This document shows, in pieces, positions 1 through 9,895 of a stretch of DNA of 64,000 nucleotides. The notes below the pieces were generated by a model. The model saw only the letters and a program-made list of their open reading frames with translations, ran no database searches and was not told the origin of the DNA. Within the stretch, counting starts at the first letter, position 1, and each line of letters begins with the position of its first letter. A program made the position numbers and the translations under genes. Source of the DNA: CAIXSC01 sp046349915 (GTDB taxonomy: Bacteria; Planctomycetota; Planctomycetia; Pirellulales; Pirellulaceae); NCBI GenBank assembly GCA_046349915.1, contig JAXMBL010000003.1, positions 1,302,001 to 1,366,000 on the forward strand, written 5' to 3'.

Positions 1-1764
1 GGTACGTTCCACGCGACGGCCACAAAACTGCTGCGCGCTTATGGGCAGTTGATCGGATTGGAGCCGACGTTCACGATCCACGATCGAGGCGACTCGGAGG
101 ATTTCCTGGACGTCATTCGGACCGAATTGGGGCTGGCGAAAACTGACCAACGATTCCCGAAGAAGGGGACCTGTTTGTCGATTTACAGCCATGCTGTGAA
201 TTCGCAATTGCCCATCGAACAAATCCTCAATCGTCACTTCCCTTGGTGTATCGATTACGTGGGCGAGTTGAAAACTCTGTTCAAGGAGTATGTCGCGCGG
301 AAGGACGAGACGTCGGTGCTGGACTACGACGATCTGCTGCTCTTCTTTCATGGGTTGTTGGCGGACGAACAGGCGGGTTCGCGGATTCGCGGCCGGTTTG
401 AGTGCGTGTTGGTCGATGAGTATCAGGACACCAATCGACTGCAAGCCGAAATTCTGCGGTTGCTCAAACCGACCGGCGTGGGACTCACCGTGGTGGGCGA
501 TGATGCGCAGTCGATCTACTCGTTTCGCGCCGCCTCCGTGCGGAATATCCTCGATTTTCCCAGCGAGTATCCTGGCACTCGGGTGGTGAAGTTGGAACAG
601 AATTACCGTAGCACTCAACCCATTTTGGCAACGACGAATGCGGTGATCTCGTTGAGTAAGGAACGCTTTAGCAAGGAACTGTGGACGACGCGTGGTGAAG
701 GGGGAGCTCCCCAGTTAGTTCAGTGTCTCGACGAAACCGAACAAGCTGAGTTCTTGACGAGACAAATCTTGGCGCATCGCGAGCAGGGGATTGCGCTCAA
801 ACGACAAGCGGTGCTGTTTCGCGCCTCGCACCACAGTATTTTGCTTGAGGCGGAACTATCCAAGTGCAAAATACCGTTTGTGAAGTATGGCGGCTTGAAG
901 TTCGTCGAGGCGGCTCATGTGAAGGATCTGCTCGCCATTCTCCGCTTGGCCGAGAACCCGCGTGACATCGTGGCGGGATCGCGAGTGCTCATGTTGCTGC
1001 CAGGCGTCGGGCCGAAACGCGCTCGACAGTTGATGGATTCGTTGGCGGCCGCGGGCGGGCGATTCTCGGCCTGGGAATCGCAGCGAGTCCCGGATGATTG
1101 CCGCGAGTCCTGGGAGGATCTCGTGCGACTGCTCCGCCGACTAACCGGCGATCAAGTCGAGTCCTTGCCGCCGCAAGTCGACGCGGTTCGTCGCTTTTAT
1201 CAACCCCTGCTCGAACGGCGTTACGACAATCCCCAGGCTCGGCTGCGCGACTTGGAGCAACTCGAGCAAGTGGCGACGAGGTTCGCGGATCGCGCGGCCA
1301 TGTTGGCCGAAATCGCGCTCGACCCGCCCAACAGCACGCAGGACTTGGCCGCCGATCCGTCGCTCGACGACGACTACGTGATCTTGAGCACCATACACTC
1401 CGCCAAGGGGCTCGAATGGGACTCGGTGTTTGTGATCCACGCGGCAGATGGCAACATCCCCTCCGACCTCGCGACTCGCAGCGCCGAGGAGGTGGAGGAG
1501 GAGCGGCGACTGTTCTACGTTGCGCTGACGCGCGCGAAGACGTGGCTGTACGTGTGTCATCCGCTGAGGTACTACCAAGCCAGCCGAGGAATTCGACGCG
1601 ATCGGCACAGCCTGGCGCAATTGACTCGGTTTCTCCCCCCCGAGGTAACCCGACTGTTTCATCGACGTACCGCGGTCGAATCAGACGACACGTCGGGGGA
1701 ATCGCTCGCGCCCGAGGAGAAGAGGCAGGAAGTGCGGCGTCGGTCGAGTGCGCTGTGGCAATGA
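1..1764 (+). CDS. UvrD/Rep-type DNA helicase (5' end outside window)
   Basis: ATP-dependent superfamily 1 DNA helicase, likely acting in DNA repair or replication restart. The reading frame is open from base 1, so the N-terminus with the Walker A loop lies upstream. Counting from the first codon of the window, motif II DEYQDTN starts near residue 139 and motif III GDDAQSIYSFR near 166. These are followed by motif IV QNYRST (about 200), motif V TIHSAKGLEWD (about 464) and motif VI FYVALTRAK (about 505). This full run of SF1A motifs is diagnostic of the UvrD/PcrA/Rep family. The last 45 residues are charged and poorly conserved. Which of UvrD, PcrA or Rep it is cannot be decided without the missing part. 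A STAS gene follows 55 bases downstream on the same strand. Confidence 0.93.
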   Translation, partial: GTFHATATKLLRAYGQLIGLEPTFTIHDRGDSEDFLDVIRTELGLAKTDQRFPKKGTCLSIYSHAVNSQLPIEQILNRHFPWCIDYVGELKTLFKEYVARKDETSVLDYDDLLLFFHGLLADEQAGSRIRGRFECVLVDEYQDTNRLQAEILRLLKPTGVGLTVVGDDAQSIYSFRAASVRNILDFPSEYPGTRVVKLEQNYRSTQPILATTNAVISLSKERFSKELWTTRGEGGAPQLVQCLDETEQAEFLTRQILAHREQGIALKRQAVLFRASHHSILLEAELSKCKIPFVKYGGLKFVEAAHVKDLLAILRLAENPRDIVAGSRVLMLLPGVGPKRARQLMDSLAAAGGRFSAWESQRVPDDCRESWEDLVRLLRRLTGDQVESLPPQVDAVRRFYQPLLERRYDNPQARLRDLEQLEQVATRFADRAAMLAEIALDPPNSTQDLAADPSLDDDYVILSTIHSAKGLEWDSVFVIHAADGNIPSDLATRSAEEVEEERRLFYVALTRAKTWLYVCHPLRYYQASRGIRRDRHSLAQLTRFLPPEVTRLFHRRTAVESDDTSGESLAPEEKRQEVRRRSSALWQ

Positions 1765-1819
1765 TGGAGTGAATTGCACGTTGCTTCCATGAGGAGGCGT
1801 CAAACCGAGGTAAGTGATC

Positions 1820-2209
1820 ATGACGCAAGCCGAAGGATTTCTGTTCGATCCAGAAAAGTACCCGCGATTGTCGATCGAGACTCGCCGTACCGGAGTCGCC
1901 ATCTCGATTCTGGCCACGGAGCTAAAGGATGAGTCGATCTTGCAGGAGGTCGAGGATCAAGTCGTCGAGTTTGTGAAGAAGAACACTCCGAAGCGAGTTG
2001 TCATTGACTTCGGCGCCGTGCGGTTTATGTCGTCGATGATGCTGCGGTCGCTGATTCGCATCCGGGATTGGGTGATTGGAAACAATGGCCAATTGCGTCT
2101 CGCCGCGATCTCGCCGCCGATCCGCGAAGTGTTTCGGATCACACAATTGGAAGGACGACTATTCTTGATTCACGACACCGTCGACGAAGCGTTCGACGCG
2201 TTTTTCTGA
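1820..2209 (+). CDS. STAS-domain protein (anti-sigma factor antagonist-like)
   Basis: A single STAS domain of 129 residues, the fold of SpoIIAA/RsbV anti-anti-sigma factors. The sequence has the family's pattern: a strand VVIDFG, then FMSSMMLRSLIRI where a Ser is normally phosphorylated by a partner kinase, then a C-terminal segment ending VDEAFDAFF. I chose the ATG at 1820 because GAGG lies at 1807-1810, about 9 bases upstream; a GTG two codons earlier is possible. No partner anti-sigma kinase is adjacent. The stop codon overlaps a possible ATG of the next gene (2209), suggesting cotranscription. Its target is unknown. Confidence 0.85.
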   Translation: MTQAEGFLFDPEKYPRLSIETRRTGVAISILATELKDESILQEVEDQVVEFVKKNTPKRVVIDFGAVRFMSSMMLRSLIRIRDWVIGNNGQLRLAAISPPIREVFRITQLEGRLFLIHDTVDEAFDAFF

Positions 2210-2226
2210 TGCTGGGAGATCGCGTC

Positions 2227-3300
2227 ATGTCGTTCCATAACGGCGGTTTCAATACAAGATTCAAGACCCTCACAAGACGCCGCTGCCTTGCGACGGCGGC
2301 TGCCTTGGTCATGGGATCGTGGGAGCGAGGCAGTTCTTTAACGGCGCAGGAACCATCGCCCGTTCGTCGACGAGGACGAGATCGGCGCGCGGACTTGGGA
2401 CAGGGCGTCGGGACTGAGCGAGACGCGGGCGGCGTACGGACAGTTTGGTATCCGTTTCCCGCAGGAGTCGTGGCCCTTTGCAGCCAGGGGCCGTTGGGAA
2501 CCGGGACTCATGCCAATGGTTATTCTTGGGATTTTTCGCTTGAGGAAGGCGTTCCGTTGTTAGCGCCCGCGGACGCGAGGGTGCTCTGGGTGGCGGATCA
2601 CCATCGAGTCGAGGGGATTCGGCCGCGGGACAGCAGCCCCGAGGCGGTTCGCGAGTATCAACGCCTGTCGATGGCGAACTCGAACCACTTGGCACTCGAT
2701 CATGGCGATGGGACCTATTCGTGGTTTTGGCATCATCGGGGGGGAAGTGCTCGAGTTCGACCGGGAGAAATGGTGGCCGCCGGTTCACAGATCGCCGAGG
2801 TTGGCAAATCAGGCACTTACGCCGCCCACATCTGCTTCACGCTGTTTTCGCCCGCCCAGCCCGCTGGAGTCGATGTGCGATTTCGCGGGCGTCGGGGGGC
2901 AGGGGAGGCAGTCGCGACCGGGGACCGCTGCGTTTCGGCGACTCCGGTCACTCGGCGTGAGCTCGCTCAATTCCGCGACTCATCCCTCCAAGGGAGTGAA
3001 TTCTCGGCAAATGGTCTGTTGTTGGAGCCAGGTCCCTCACTATTTCGTTTACCCGTTGGGGATGCAGTGATGTATTCGGGGCGAGTGACCGAACCTGCCT
3101 CGCTGGTTGGGTTTTACCTCTGGCAGACGGGGCAAACTTCCGAACACATTCAGACGGTGGCGCCCGATGGGGAGGGACGTTTTCGGATTGAAGCCCGCCC
3201 GCCGGAGACCTCGCGGGGACTCCGCTACTACGCGGTGGCGATCACTCAGCCTAATGGGCAGGTGAAATACCCAGCCTCCACCCGAGCGGTTGTGGGGTAG
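2227..3300 (+). CDS. Secreted M23-like peptidase-fold protein
   Basis: About 357 residues. The N-terminus has a twin-arginine-like signal (TRRRCLATAAALVMG), so export is likely. The middle resembles the M23 (LytM-type) fold: H95-x6-D102 matches the H...D zinc motif of long-spacing M23 relatives, and VRPGEMVAAGSQIAEVGKSG is the usual sheet before the active-site HxH. Here that motif reads H201-I-C203, so the last zinc-binding His is replaced by Cys. It may be a non-peptidase or altered-metal relative. A C-terminal beta-rich region of about 110 residues follows and is not recognised. The start at 2227 has GGGAG 9 bases upstream; an in-frame ATG at 2209 overlaps the STAS stop. Substrate unknown; a cell-wall or polysaccharide role is only a guess. 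Confidence 0.7.
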   Translation: MSFHNGGFNTRFKTLTRRRCLATAAALVMGSWERGSSLTAQEPSPVRRRGRDRRADLGQGVGTERDAGGVRTVWYPFPAGVVALCSQGPLGTGTHANGYSWDFSLEEGVPLLAPADARVLWVADHHRVEGIRPRDSSPEAVREYQRLSMANSNHLALDHGDGTYSWFWHHRGGSARVRPGEMVAAGSQIAEVGKSGTYAAHICFTLFSPAQPAGVDVRFRGRRGAGEAVATGDRCVSATPVTRRELAQFRDSSLQGSEFSANGLLLEPGPSLFRLPVGDAVMYSGRVTEPASLVGFYLWQTGQTSEHIQTVAPDGEGRFRIEARPPETSRGLRYYAVAITQPNGQVKYPASTRAVVG

Positions 3301-3595
3301 GTCGGCTGGACGGTCCCGGCATGGGCACATGGTTTGCGTTGAGAATGCCGATAATAGGACCGTTGTTCAACTTATCGTCGACCGGGAAAAGGGCCTGCCG
3401 CGCAGGCGCGCTCTCGATGCGACGAGAAGAGGCAGGACCGGAACGTTCGTTTGGCAAAACGCGTTGCCCAGGCGAACGGGGGCGGAACTGCGCCGTACTT
3501 CGAGAGTTATCGGGGGCGGTGGCAGCAGGGACTCGGGGAGGCGAAAACCTGGGTTCCTCGCACTAGGGAACGACGGAAAGGAACTTCCCTCCAGC

Positions 3596-5119
3596 ATGGC
3601 GACCGCAATCATGACCAGTTCGTTCTCGTCGATGTCTCAATCTCAATCCCAAGGTTTCCCAAGTTACGATACCGAGGGATTTTACGACGAAATGTTTGAA
3701 GCAGACGGTCGGCCGCGGTCGCGTGCCGAGTGGCTGGCTTGGCGACTGCAGCAGCTGGGGGACGGCGAATTACCGAAGCGGCAGAAAGCGGCCGATCTGG
3801 CCTTGCTGAACATGGGCATCACGTTCAATGTCTATGGGCACGCGGCGGGCACCGAGAAGATTTGGCCGTTCGACCTGATCCCACGAATCATCGAAAGTCG
3901 TGAATGGAAGAGTATTGAGGAGGGGCTGAAGCAGCGGATCACGGCGCTCAACCTGTTCATCGACGACATGTATCACGACCAGAAGATCGTGAAAGACGGG
4001 GTCTTTCCCGAATACATGGCTCGTTCGGCCAAAAATTATCTACAGCCCTGTTCCGGGTTGAATCCCCCCCGCGGTCGGTGGTGTCATATTACGGGCACTG
4101 ACTTGATTCGCGACACGGACGGACAAGTTTATGTGCTGGAAGACAACCTGCGCTGCCCCTCGGGCGTGTCATATGTGATCGAGAACCGGGAAGTCATGAA
4201 GCGGACCTTCCCGCAACTCTTTCAAGGGTTGTCGATCCTGGCTGTCGAGGATTATCCCGAGCATTTGCTGAAGATGCTCCAGTACATTGCTCCGCCTTCC
4301 GCGGGGAATGACCCCAACGTCGTGGTGCTGACGCCTGGCATCTACAACTCGGCCTATTTCGAGCATTGCTTCTTGGCTCAGCAGATGGGAGTTGAGTTGG
4401 TGCAGGGGTCGGATCTGGTGGTGCACGATGGGTACGTCAAGATGCGTACCACTCGCGGGCTCCAGCGAGTCGACGTGATTTATCGTCGGATCGACGACGA
4501 CTTCCTCGATCCCAAGATTTTCCGGCCTGATTCGACGCTGGGCGTGCCCGGCATCATGGAAGTCTATCGGCAGGGAAAAGTGGCGTTAGCGAACGCGCCG
4601 GGGACTGGCATCGCCGATGACAAAGCGGTCTACGCGTATGTGCCGCAGATGATCAAGTACTATCTGGGAGAAGACATTAAGCTGCCCAACGTACCGACCT
4701 ACCTGTGCGCGGATGCGAAAGAGCGAGAGCACGTGTTGGCCAATCTCGACAAGTTGGTCATCAAGCCGACCAACGAGTCGGGGGGATATGGAATTCTGTT
4801 GGGGCCGCGTGCGTCGCGCGAGCAGTTGGACAAGTATCGCGACTTGATACGTGACAATCCGCGAAACTACGTGGCGCAGCCGATGATGGCGTTGTCGCGA
4901 GTGCCGACGATTGTCGGCGATCACTTGGAAGGTCGGCACGTCGATCTACGGCCTTACATTTTGTACGGCGAAGACATCTTCATATTGCCCGGCGGTTTAA
5001 CTCGCGTCGCGCTCGTGAAGGGATCCTTGGTCGTGAATTCGTCGCAAGGGGGAGGGAGCAAGGATACGTGGGTGTTGAAGAACGGCACGCCGCGCGTGCC
5101 GAATCCGCACATCCACTAA
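3596..5119 (+). CDS. Circularly permuted ATP-grasp protein (DUF404/DUF407 type)
   Basis: 507 residues of the circularly permuted ATP-grasp family, predicted to form amide or peptide bonds using ATP (amidoligase). Visible signatures are NVYG after the N-terminal helix, EEGLKQR, LEDNLRCPSGVSYVIENR, LTPG, RRIDDDFLDP, and late in the protein TNESGGYG followed by PGGLTRVAL. EDN...PSG and GGYG are the expected nucleotide and metal site of the active-looking subtype. The frame is open about 100 codons upstream, but homology starts after the ATG at 3596; upstream is poorly conserved and without a good ribosome site. The alpha-E gene follows after 140 bases. Families of this type recur beside alpha-E and transglutaminase-like proteins; the product is unknown. 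Confidence 0.9.
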   Translation: MATAIMTSSFSSMSQSQSQGFPSYDTEGFYDEMFEADGRPRSRAEWLAWRLQQLGDGELPKRQKAADLALLNMGITFNVYGHAAGTEKIWPFDLIPRIIESREWKSIEEGLKQRITALNLFIDDMYHDQKIVKDGVFPEYMARSAKNYLQPCSGLNPPRGRWCHITGTDLIRDTDGQVYVLEDNLRCPSGVSYVIENREVMKRTFPQLFQGLSILAVEDYPEHLLKMLQYIAPPSAGNDPNVVVLTPGIYNSAYFEHCFLAQQMGVELVQGSDLVVHDGYVKMRTTRGLQRVDVIYRRIDDDFLDPKIFRPDSTLGVPGIMEVYRQGKVALANAPGTGIADDKAVYAYVPQMIKYYLGEDIKLPNVPTYLCADAKEREHVLANLDKLVIKPTNESGGYGILLGPRASREQLDKYRDLIRDNPRNYVAQPMMALSRVPTIVGDHLEGRHVDLRPYILYGEDIFILPGGLTRVALVKGSLVVNSSQGGGSKDTWVLKNGTPRVPNPHIH

Positions 5120-5259
5120 CGCCCAGCGAACACCGCTCGCGATTCTCTCGCCAGAGTATGGATCGGCGAGTGTCCGCTCACACGAAATACGAATAGCCAG
5201 TCGGCCCTCAACGGGAACCCACATCCCCCGCACTTGCCTCCAGCCAACTCCATACCGCC

Positions 5260-6216
5260 ATGCTCAGCCGAGTCGCCGATTCCATCTTCTGGATGTCTCG
5301 TTATGTCGAACGGGCCGAGAACGTCGCTCGTTTCATCGACGTCAACCTCACGTTGTCGTTGGACCTGGGGCCCGATTCGCCGCATCAGTGGGACCCGCTG
5401 ATCTACACGACGGGGGATGAAGAGGATTTTTACGAGCGATATGGCGAGGCCACTCAATCGAATGTGTTGGAGTTTCTGACATTCGATGAGCGGAACCCGA
5501 ACTCCATCCTGTCGTGTCTCCGCTCGGCGCGAGAAAATGCTCGTACCGTGCGCGAGATGATCAGCTCGACGATGTGGGAGGAACTGAACAAGTTCTACTT
5601 GCTTGTCCAGACAGCTTCGCCTACGAACGTCGTGGCGGCGCCGTTTGATTTCTTTAATCAAATTCGGCAAGCCGGTTACGTGCTAGAGGGAGCGACCGAA
5701 GCGACGATGTCGCACGGAGAATCGTGGCACTTTCGTCGGCTGGCTCGTCTCCTCGAGCGGGCGGATAAGACCTCCCGAATTCTTGATGTGAAGTACTTTG
5801 TTCTCTTGCCGAACGTTAACGATGTTGGCACTTCGCTCGATACCATCCAATGGGCGGCGTTGCTGAAATCGGCTAGCGCTCTCGAAGCGTACCGCCGCGC
5901 TCAAGGTCGAATCATTCCGTCCGCGGTCGCTCAATTCTTGTTGCTGGATCGCGATTTTCCGCGAGCCGTGTATTTTTGTCTGTTGCGGGCGGAGCAATCG
6001 TTACTGACGATCACGGGTGGGACTCCGGGGACTCACCGCAATATTGCCGAGCAACGATTGGGACGATTACGCGCGGAATTCGATTACATGACGATGGAAG
6101 AGATCATCGCGCGGGGATTGCACGAATTTATCGACAGTTTGCAGACGAAAATCAACGAAGTGGGAAACGCGGTATTCGAGACGTTTTTCTCGGTCCAGGC
6201 GAGCGAGACCCGCTGA
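5260..6216 (+). CDS. Alpha-E domain protein
   Basis: 318 residues covering one alpha-E domain, an all-helical module named for conserved Glu residues. The start MLSRVADSIFWMSRYVERAENVARFIDVN is the hallmark of the family. Later stretches such as SARENARTVREMIS and RLARLLERADKTSRILDVKY fit the rest of the domain. It is found almost always next to, or fused with, circularly permuted ATP-grasp proteins, and is thought to assist their ligase reaction; its biochemical role is unproven. Here it is a separate gene, whereas the second copy in this cluster is fused to its ATP-grasp partner. No strong Shine-Dalgarno precedes the ATG. The next gene starts 106 bases downstream. Confidence 0.9.
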   Translation: MLSRVADSIFWMSRYVERAENVARFIDVNLTLSLDLGPDSPHQWDPLIYTTGDEEDFYERYGEATQSNVLEFLTFDERNPNSILSCLRSARENARTVREMISSTMWEELNKFYLLVQTASPTNVVAAPFDFFNQIRQAGYVLEGATEATMSHGESWHFRRLARLLERADKTSRILDVKYFVLLPNVNDVGTSLDTIQWAALLKSASALEAYRRAQGRIIPSAVAQFLLLDRDFPRAVYFCLLRAEQSLLTITGGTPGTHRNIAEQRLGRLRAEFDYMTMEEIIARGLHEFIDSLQTKINEVGNAVFETFFSVQASETR

Positions 6217-6322
6217 AGTTGTGGCAGAGTCGAGTGGCTAAGGGGCATGGCGGCGACCCTTATGCGACAGGCGACTCACGCCCCTTTCACCTTTACCCTT
6301 TCTCCACGAACGGCAGAACGTC

Positions 6323-9300
6323 ATGGCAATCCGCGTTGCCCTCCACCACTCAACGACTTATCAGTTCGATCGACTCGTTACGCTTTCGCCGCATGTCGTG
6401 CGGCTCCGACCCGCGCCGCATTGTCGCACCCCGATTGTCAGCTATTCGTTCCGAGCTCGTCCTTCGTCCCACTTTCTAAATTGGCAGCAAGACCCGCATG
6501 GGAATTTCCTGGGAAGACTTGTCTTCCCCAAGATGACTCGCGAACTCAAGATCGAAGTCGATCTGGTCGCGGAACTAACCATCATCAACCCGTTCGATTT
6601 CTTCTTGGAACCCGAAGCGACGGAGTTTCCTTTTCGCTACGAAAGCTGGTTGGAAACCGAGTTGTTGCCGTACCGGCAGGCGTTGCCGGCGGGGCCGAGA
6701 ATGCAGGCCTTTCTGACGCAGATGCCTCGCAAGAAGGCACGCACCGTCGATTTCTTGGTGGAAGTCAACCAGATCGTGCACAAGTACGTGAAGTACTTGA
6801 TCCGGATGGAACCGGGCGTGCAGACCTGTGAAGAGACGTTGACAAATCAGAGCGGTTCCTGCCGCGATTCAGCCTGGCTCTTGGTCCAAGTGCTCCGGCA
6901 TCTCGGGTTGGCGGCTCGGTTCGTCTCCGGGTATCTCATTCAGCTTGCTCCCGACGTCAAGTCGCTCGACGGACCTTCGGGGACCGATCACGATTTCACG
7001 GACTTGCATGCTTGGACCGAGGTCTATCTGCCGGGCGCCGGCTGGGTAGGACTCGATCCCACCTCGGGCCTGTTTGCTGCGGAGGGGCACTTGCCGTTGG
7101 CGGCGACGCCCGATCCCATCTCCGCGGCGCCGGTGACGGGCGCTGTCGATCCGTGCGAGGTGAAGTTCGACTTCCAGATGTCGATCCAACGGATCCACGA
7201 GGATCCTCGAGTCACGAAACCGTATACCGAGGATCAATGGGAACGCGTCGAAACGCTTGGACGGTTAGTCGATGAACGGCTCAACGCAGCCGATGCACGC
7301 TTGACGATCGGCGGCGAGCCGACGTTTGTGTCGATCGATGACATGGATGGCGCCGAGTGGAATACCGCGGCGTTGGGGCCTCGCAAGCGGAGATTGGCGG
7401 GAGATCTGTTTCGTCGCTTGGCCCGCAAGTATGCCGCGAGTCCTTTGTTGCACTTCGGGCAAGGGAAGTGGTATCCCGGCGAATCGCTTCCGCGGTGGGC
7501 GCTTGCTTGCTACTGGCGTCGCGATGGTCTCCCTTTGTGGCACGATGCACGTTGGATCGCCGAGGACGAGGCGGCCTACGGCTATGGCGACACGGAAGCT
7601 CGTCGCTTCGCCAAGACGCTGGCCGAGCGTCTGCAAGTTTCGCCTGACTACGTCATCCCAGGTTACGAGGACGCGTGGTATTACCTGTGGAAGGAGCGTC
7701 GGCTGCCGATCAATGTTGACCCACTGGCGTCGAATTTGCGCGATCCGGAAGAACGCGAGCGGTTGGCCAAGGTGTTCGAACGAGGTCTGAAGGAAGTCGT
7801 CGGCTATGCCTTGCCGATTGCGCCGGTTTCCGATGAAGCGGGGCGAGTAGCATGGCGGAGCGGACCTTGGTTCCTGCGTCAAGAACATATGTTCTTGATC
7901 CCAGGCGACTCTCCCATGGGTTTTCGGTTGCCGCTCGATTCCATCCCCTGGGCCGCGGAGAGCGACTTGCCGCAGTTGCATGAAGTCGATCCCTTCGCGG
8001 AACGCGGGCCATTGCCCGAATATGAGCGTCGTCGCGAGAGGTACATCAATGGACGATCGCTGTCGATGGCGAATGGTCGGCTGCCGATCGCGACTCGGGA
8101 AAGACAACTTGTCTACCAGACGGTGGGAGCGTCGCCCGACGAGTATCGCGATTGGGAGGCGCTCGAGACATTACGCAAGAGCGGCCTGATCGGCGATGGC
8201 TCGCGCAGCGATTATCCCTTGCCGCCGACGCCGCCATCTCCGCCAACGCCTCCACGTCGCGGCGAGTCGGCAGGACAGGTCGTCCGCACGGCTCTCTGCG
8301 TGCAAGCTCGAGCTGGGACATTGCATGTCTTCATGCCGCCGGCTTCCCGCTTGGAGGAGTATCTCGAACTGGTGACAGCGGTGGAACAAACCGCCGAAGA
8401 ACTCGAGATGCCCGTGCGAATCGAGGGGTACTCGCCACCCTACGATCATCGCTTGCAGGTCTTCAAAATCACGCCTGATCCAGGGGTGATTGAAGTCAAT
8501 ACTCAGCCCGCGGCATCGTGGACTGAATTGTCCGAAAACACCACGATCTTGTATGACGAAGCTCGGCTCGCTCGTCTGGGAACCGAGAAGTTCATGCTCG
8601 ACGGCCGACACGCTGGGACGGGTGGCGGCAATCACGTGGTGTTGGGTGGACCAACGCCCGCGGATAGTCCATTCTTGCGTCGCCCCGATTTGCTCCGTAG
8701 TCTCGTCGCCTACTGGAACAATCGTCCTTCGTTGTCGTATCTCTTCTCGGGGATGTTCGTCGGGCCGACCAGCCAGGCGCCTCGAGTCGATGAAGCTCGA
8801 CACGAGAGTGTCTACGAATTGGAGACGGCTTTTAGTCAACTGCCGAAAGAAGGCCCCACGCCGCCGTGGTTAGTCGATCGGATCTTCCGTCATCTCTTGG
8901 TGGATGTGACGGGTAATACGCATCGGGCCGAGTTTTGCATCGATAAACTATTCTCGCCGGACAGTTCCACGGGACGTTTGGGCTTAGTGGAATTCCGCGG
9001 ATTCGAAATGCCGCCGCATGCTCGGATGAGTCTCACGCAGCAATTGCTGTTGCGAGCACTGGTTGCTCGCTTCTGGGATTCGCCGTACCAGGAGCGACCT
9101 GTCCGCTGGGGCACCGCGCTCCACGACCGTTTCTTGCTGCCCCATTTCGTTTCGCAAGACTTCGCCGAAGTCTTGGATGAGTTAAACGATCGCGGGTTTG
9201 GCTTTGAACAGGATTGGTTCGCGCCGCATTTCGAGTTCCGGTTCCCGCTCGTGGGACAGATAGAGAAACAGGGCGTGCGGATGGAATTGCGACAGGCGAT

Positions 9301-9808
9301 TGAGCCATGGAATGTGTTGGGCGAGGAGCCTGCTGGCGGAGGCACGGCGCGCTTCGTCGACTCATCGGTTGAACGCGTGCAGATCAAAGTCTATGGCCTG
9401 ACTGACCCACGCTATGTGGTCGCCTGCAACGGACGGCGAGTGCCGCTGCATCCGACGGGAGTCCCGGGCGAGTATGTCGCGGGAGTTCGCTTTCGGGCAT
9501 GGCAGCCCGCGAGCTGTCTGCATCCCACCATCGGCGTCCATTCACCGTTGGTCTTCGATTTACTCGACCAATGGAATGAACGCTCGATTGGTGGTTGCAC
9601 ATGGCACGTAGCGCATCCAGGAGGAAGGAGTTTTGAGACCTTCCCCGTGAATGCCTACGAGGCGGAGAGTCGGCGGATTGCTCGCTTCTTCCCCTCGGGC
9701 CATACTGCGGGATCAAAGATTCCGATACCGACTCGCGAGCAGAATCCAGATTATCCCATGACGCTCGACCTGCGTCGACCGTTCGAACTGGCGACGCTGA
9801 ACGATTGA
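6323..9808 (+). CDS. Transglutaminase-like / DUF2126 fusion protein
   Basis: 1161 residues in two parts. Residues 1-285 hold an N-terminal transglutaminase-associated beta domain and a papain-like transglutaminase core with a complete triad: C180 in SGSCRDSAW, H229 in DLHAWTEVY and D245 in GLDPTSG. From about residue 325 the DUF2126 region begins (ARLTIGGEPTFVS, LLHFGQGKWYPGE) and runs to the end; it is a large domain of unknown function known from this gene neighbourhood. In between near residue 635 is a proline-rich linker (PLPPTPPSPPTPP). No signal peptide is evident, so it probably acts in the cytoplasm. It likely trims or handles amide bonds made by the ATP-grasp partners. The length agrees with known fusions of this type. 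Confidence 0.9.
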   Translation: MAIRVALHHSTTYQFDRLVTLSPHVVRLRPAPHCRTPIVSYSFRARPSSHFLNWQQDPHGNFLGRLVFPKMTRELKIEVDLVAELTIINPFDFFLEPEATEFPFRYESWLETELLPYRQALPAGPRMQAFLTQMPRKKARTVDFLVEVNQIVHKYVKYLIRMEPGVQTCEETLTNQSGSCRDSAWLLVQVLRHLGLAARFVSGYLIQLAPDVKSLDGPSGTDHDFTDLHAWTEVYLPGAGWVGLDPTSGLFAAEGHLPLAATPDPISAAPVTGAVDPCEVKFDFQMSIQRIHEDPRVTKPYTEDQWERVETLGRLVDERLNAADARLTIGGEPTFVSIDDMDGAEWNTAALGPRKRRLAGDLFRRLARKYAASPLLHFGQGKWYPGESLPRWALACYWRRDGLPLWHDARWIAEDEAAYGYGDTEARRFAKTLAERLQVSPDYVIPGYEDAWYYLWKERRLPINVDPLASNLRDPEERERLAKVFERGLKEVVGYALPIAPVSDEAGRVAWRSGPWFLRQEHMFLIPGDSPMGFRLPLDSIPWAAESDLPQLHEVDPFAERGPLPEYERRRERYINGRSLSMANGRLPIATRERQLVYQTVGASPDEYRDWEALETLRKSGLIGDGSRSDYPLPPTPPSPPTPPRRGESAGQVVRTALCVQARAGTLHVFMPPASRLEEYLELVTAVEQTAEELEMPVRIEGYSPPYDHRLQVFKITPDPGVIEVNTQPAASWTELSENTTILYDEARLARLGTEKFMLDGRHAGTGGGNHVVLGGPTPADSPFLRRPDLLRSLVAYWNNRPSLSYLFSGMFVGPTSQAPRVDEARHESVYELETAFSQLPKEGPTPPWLVDRIFRHLLVDVTGNTHRAEFCIDKLFSPDSSTGRLGLVEFRGFEMPPHARMSLTQQLLLRALVARFWDSPYQERPVRWGTALHDRFLLPHFVSQDFAEVLDELNDRGFGFEQDWFAPHFEFRFPLVGQIEKQGVRMELRQAIEPWNVLGEEPAGGGTARFVDSSVERVQIKVYGLTDPRYVVACNGRRVPLHPTGVPGEYVAGVRFRAWQPASCLHPTIGVHSPLVFDLLDQWNERSIGGCTWHVAHPGGRSFETFPVNAYEAESRRIARFFPSGHTAGSKIPIPTREQNPDYPMTLDLRRPFELATLND

Positions 9809-9895
9809 TTTCGAGCGTTGCTCGGAGGCGAGGTCAAGAAAGAGGGCATGCAACGGTACGATTCACAGTTTTCTTTGAGGTAAAACCCTACTCAG

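Noticed and set aside
989..1828. 279-codon minus-strand frame over the helicase gene
   Set aside because: Arg/Ala-rich composition typical of a shadow of GC-rich coding sequence.
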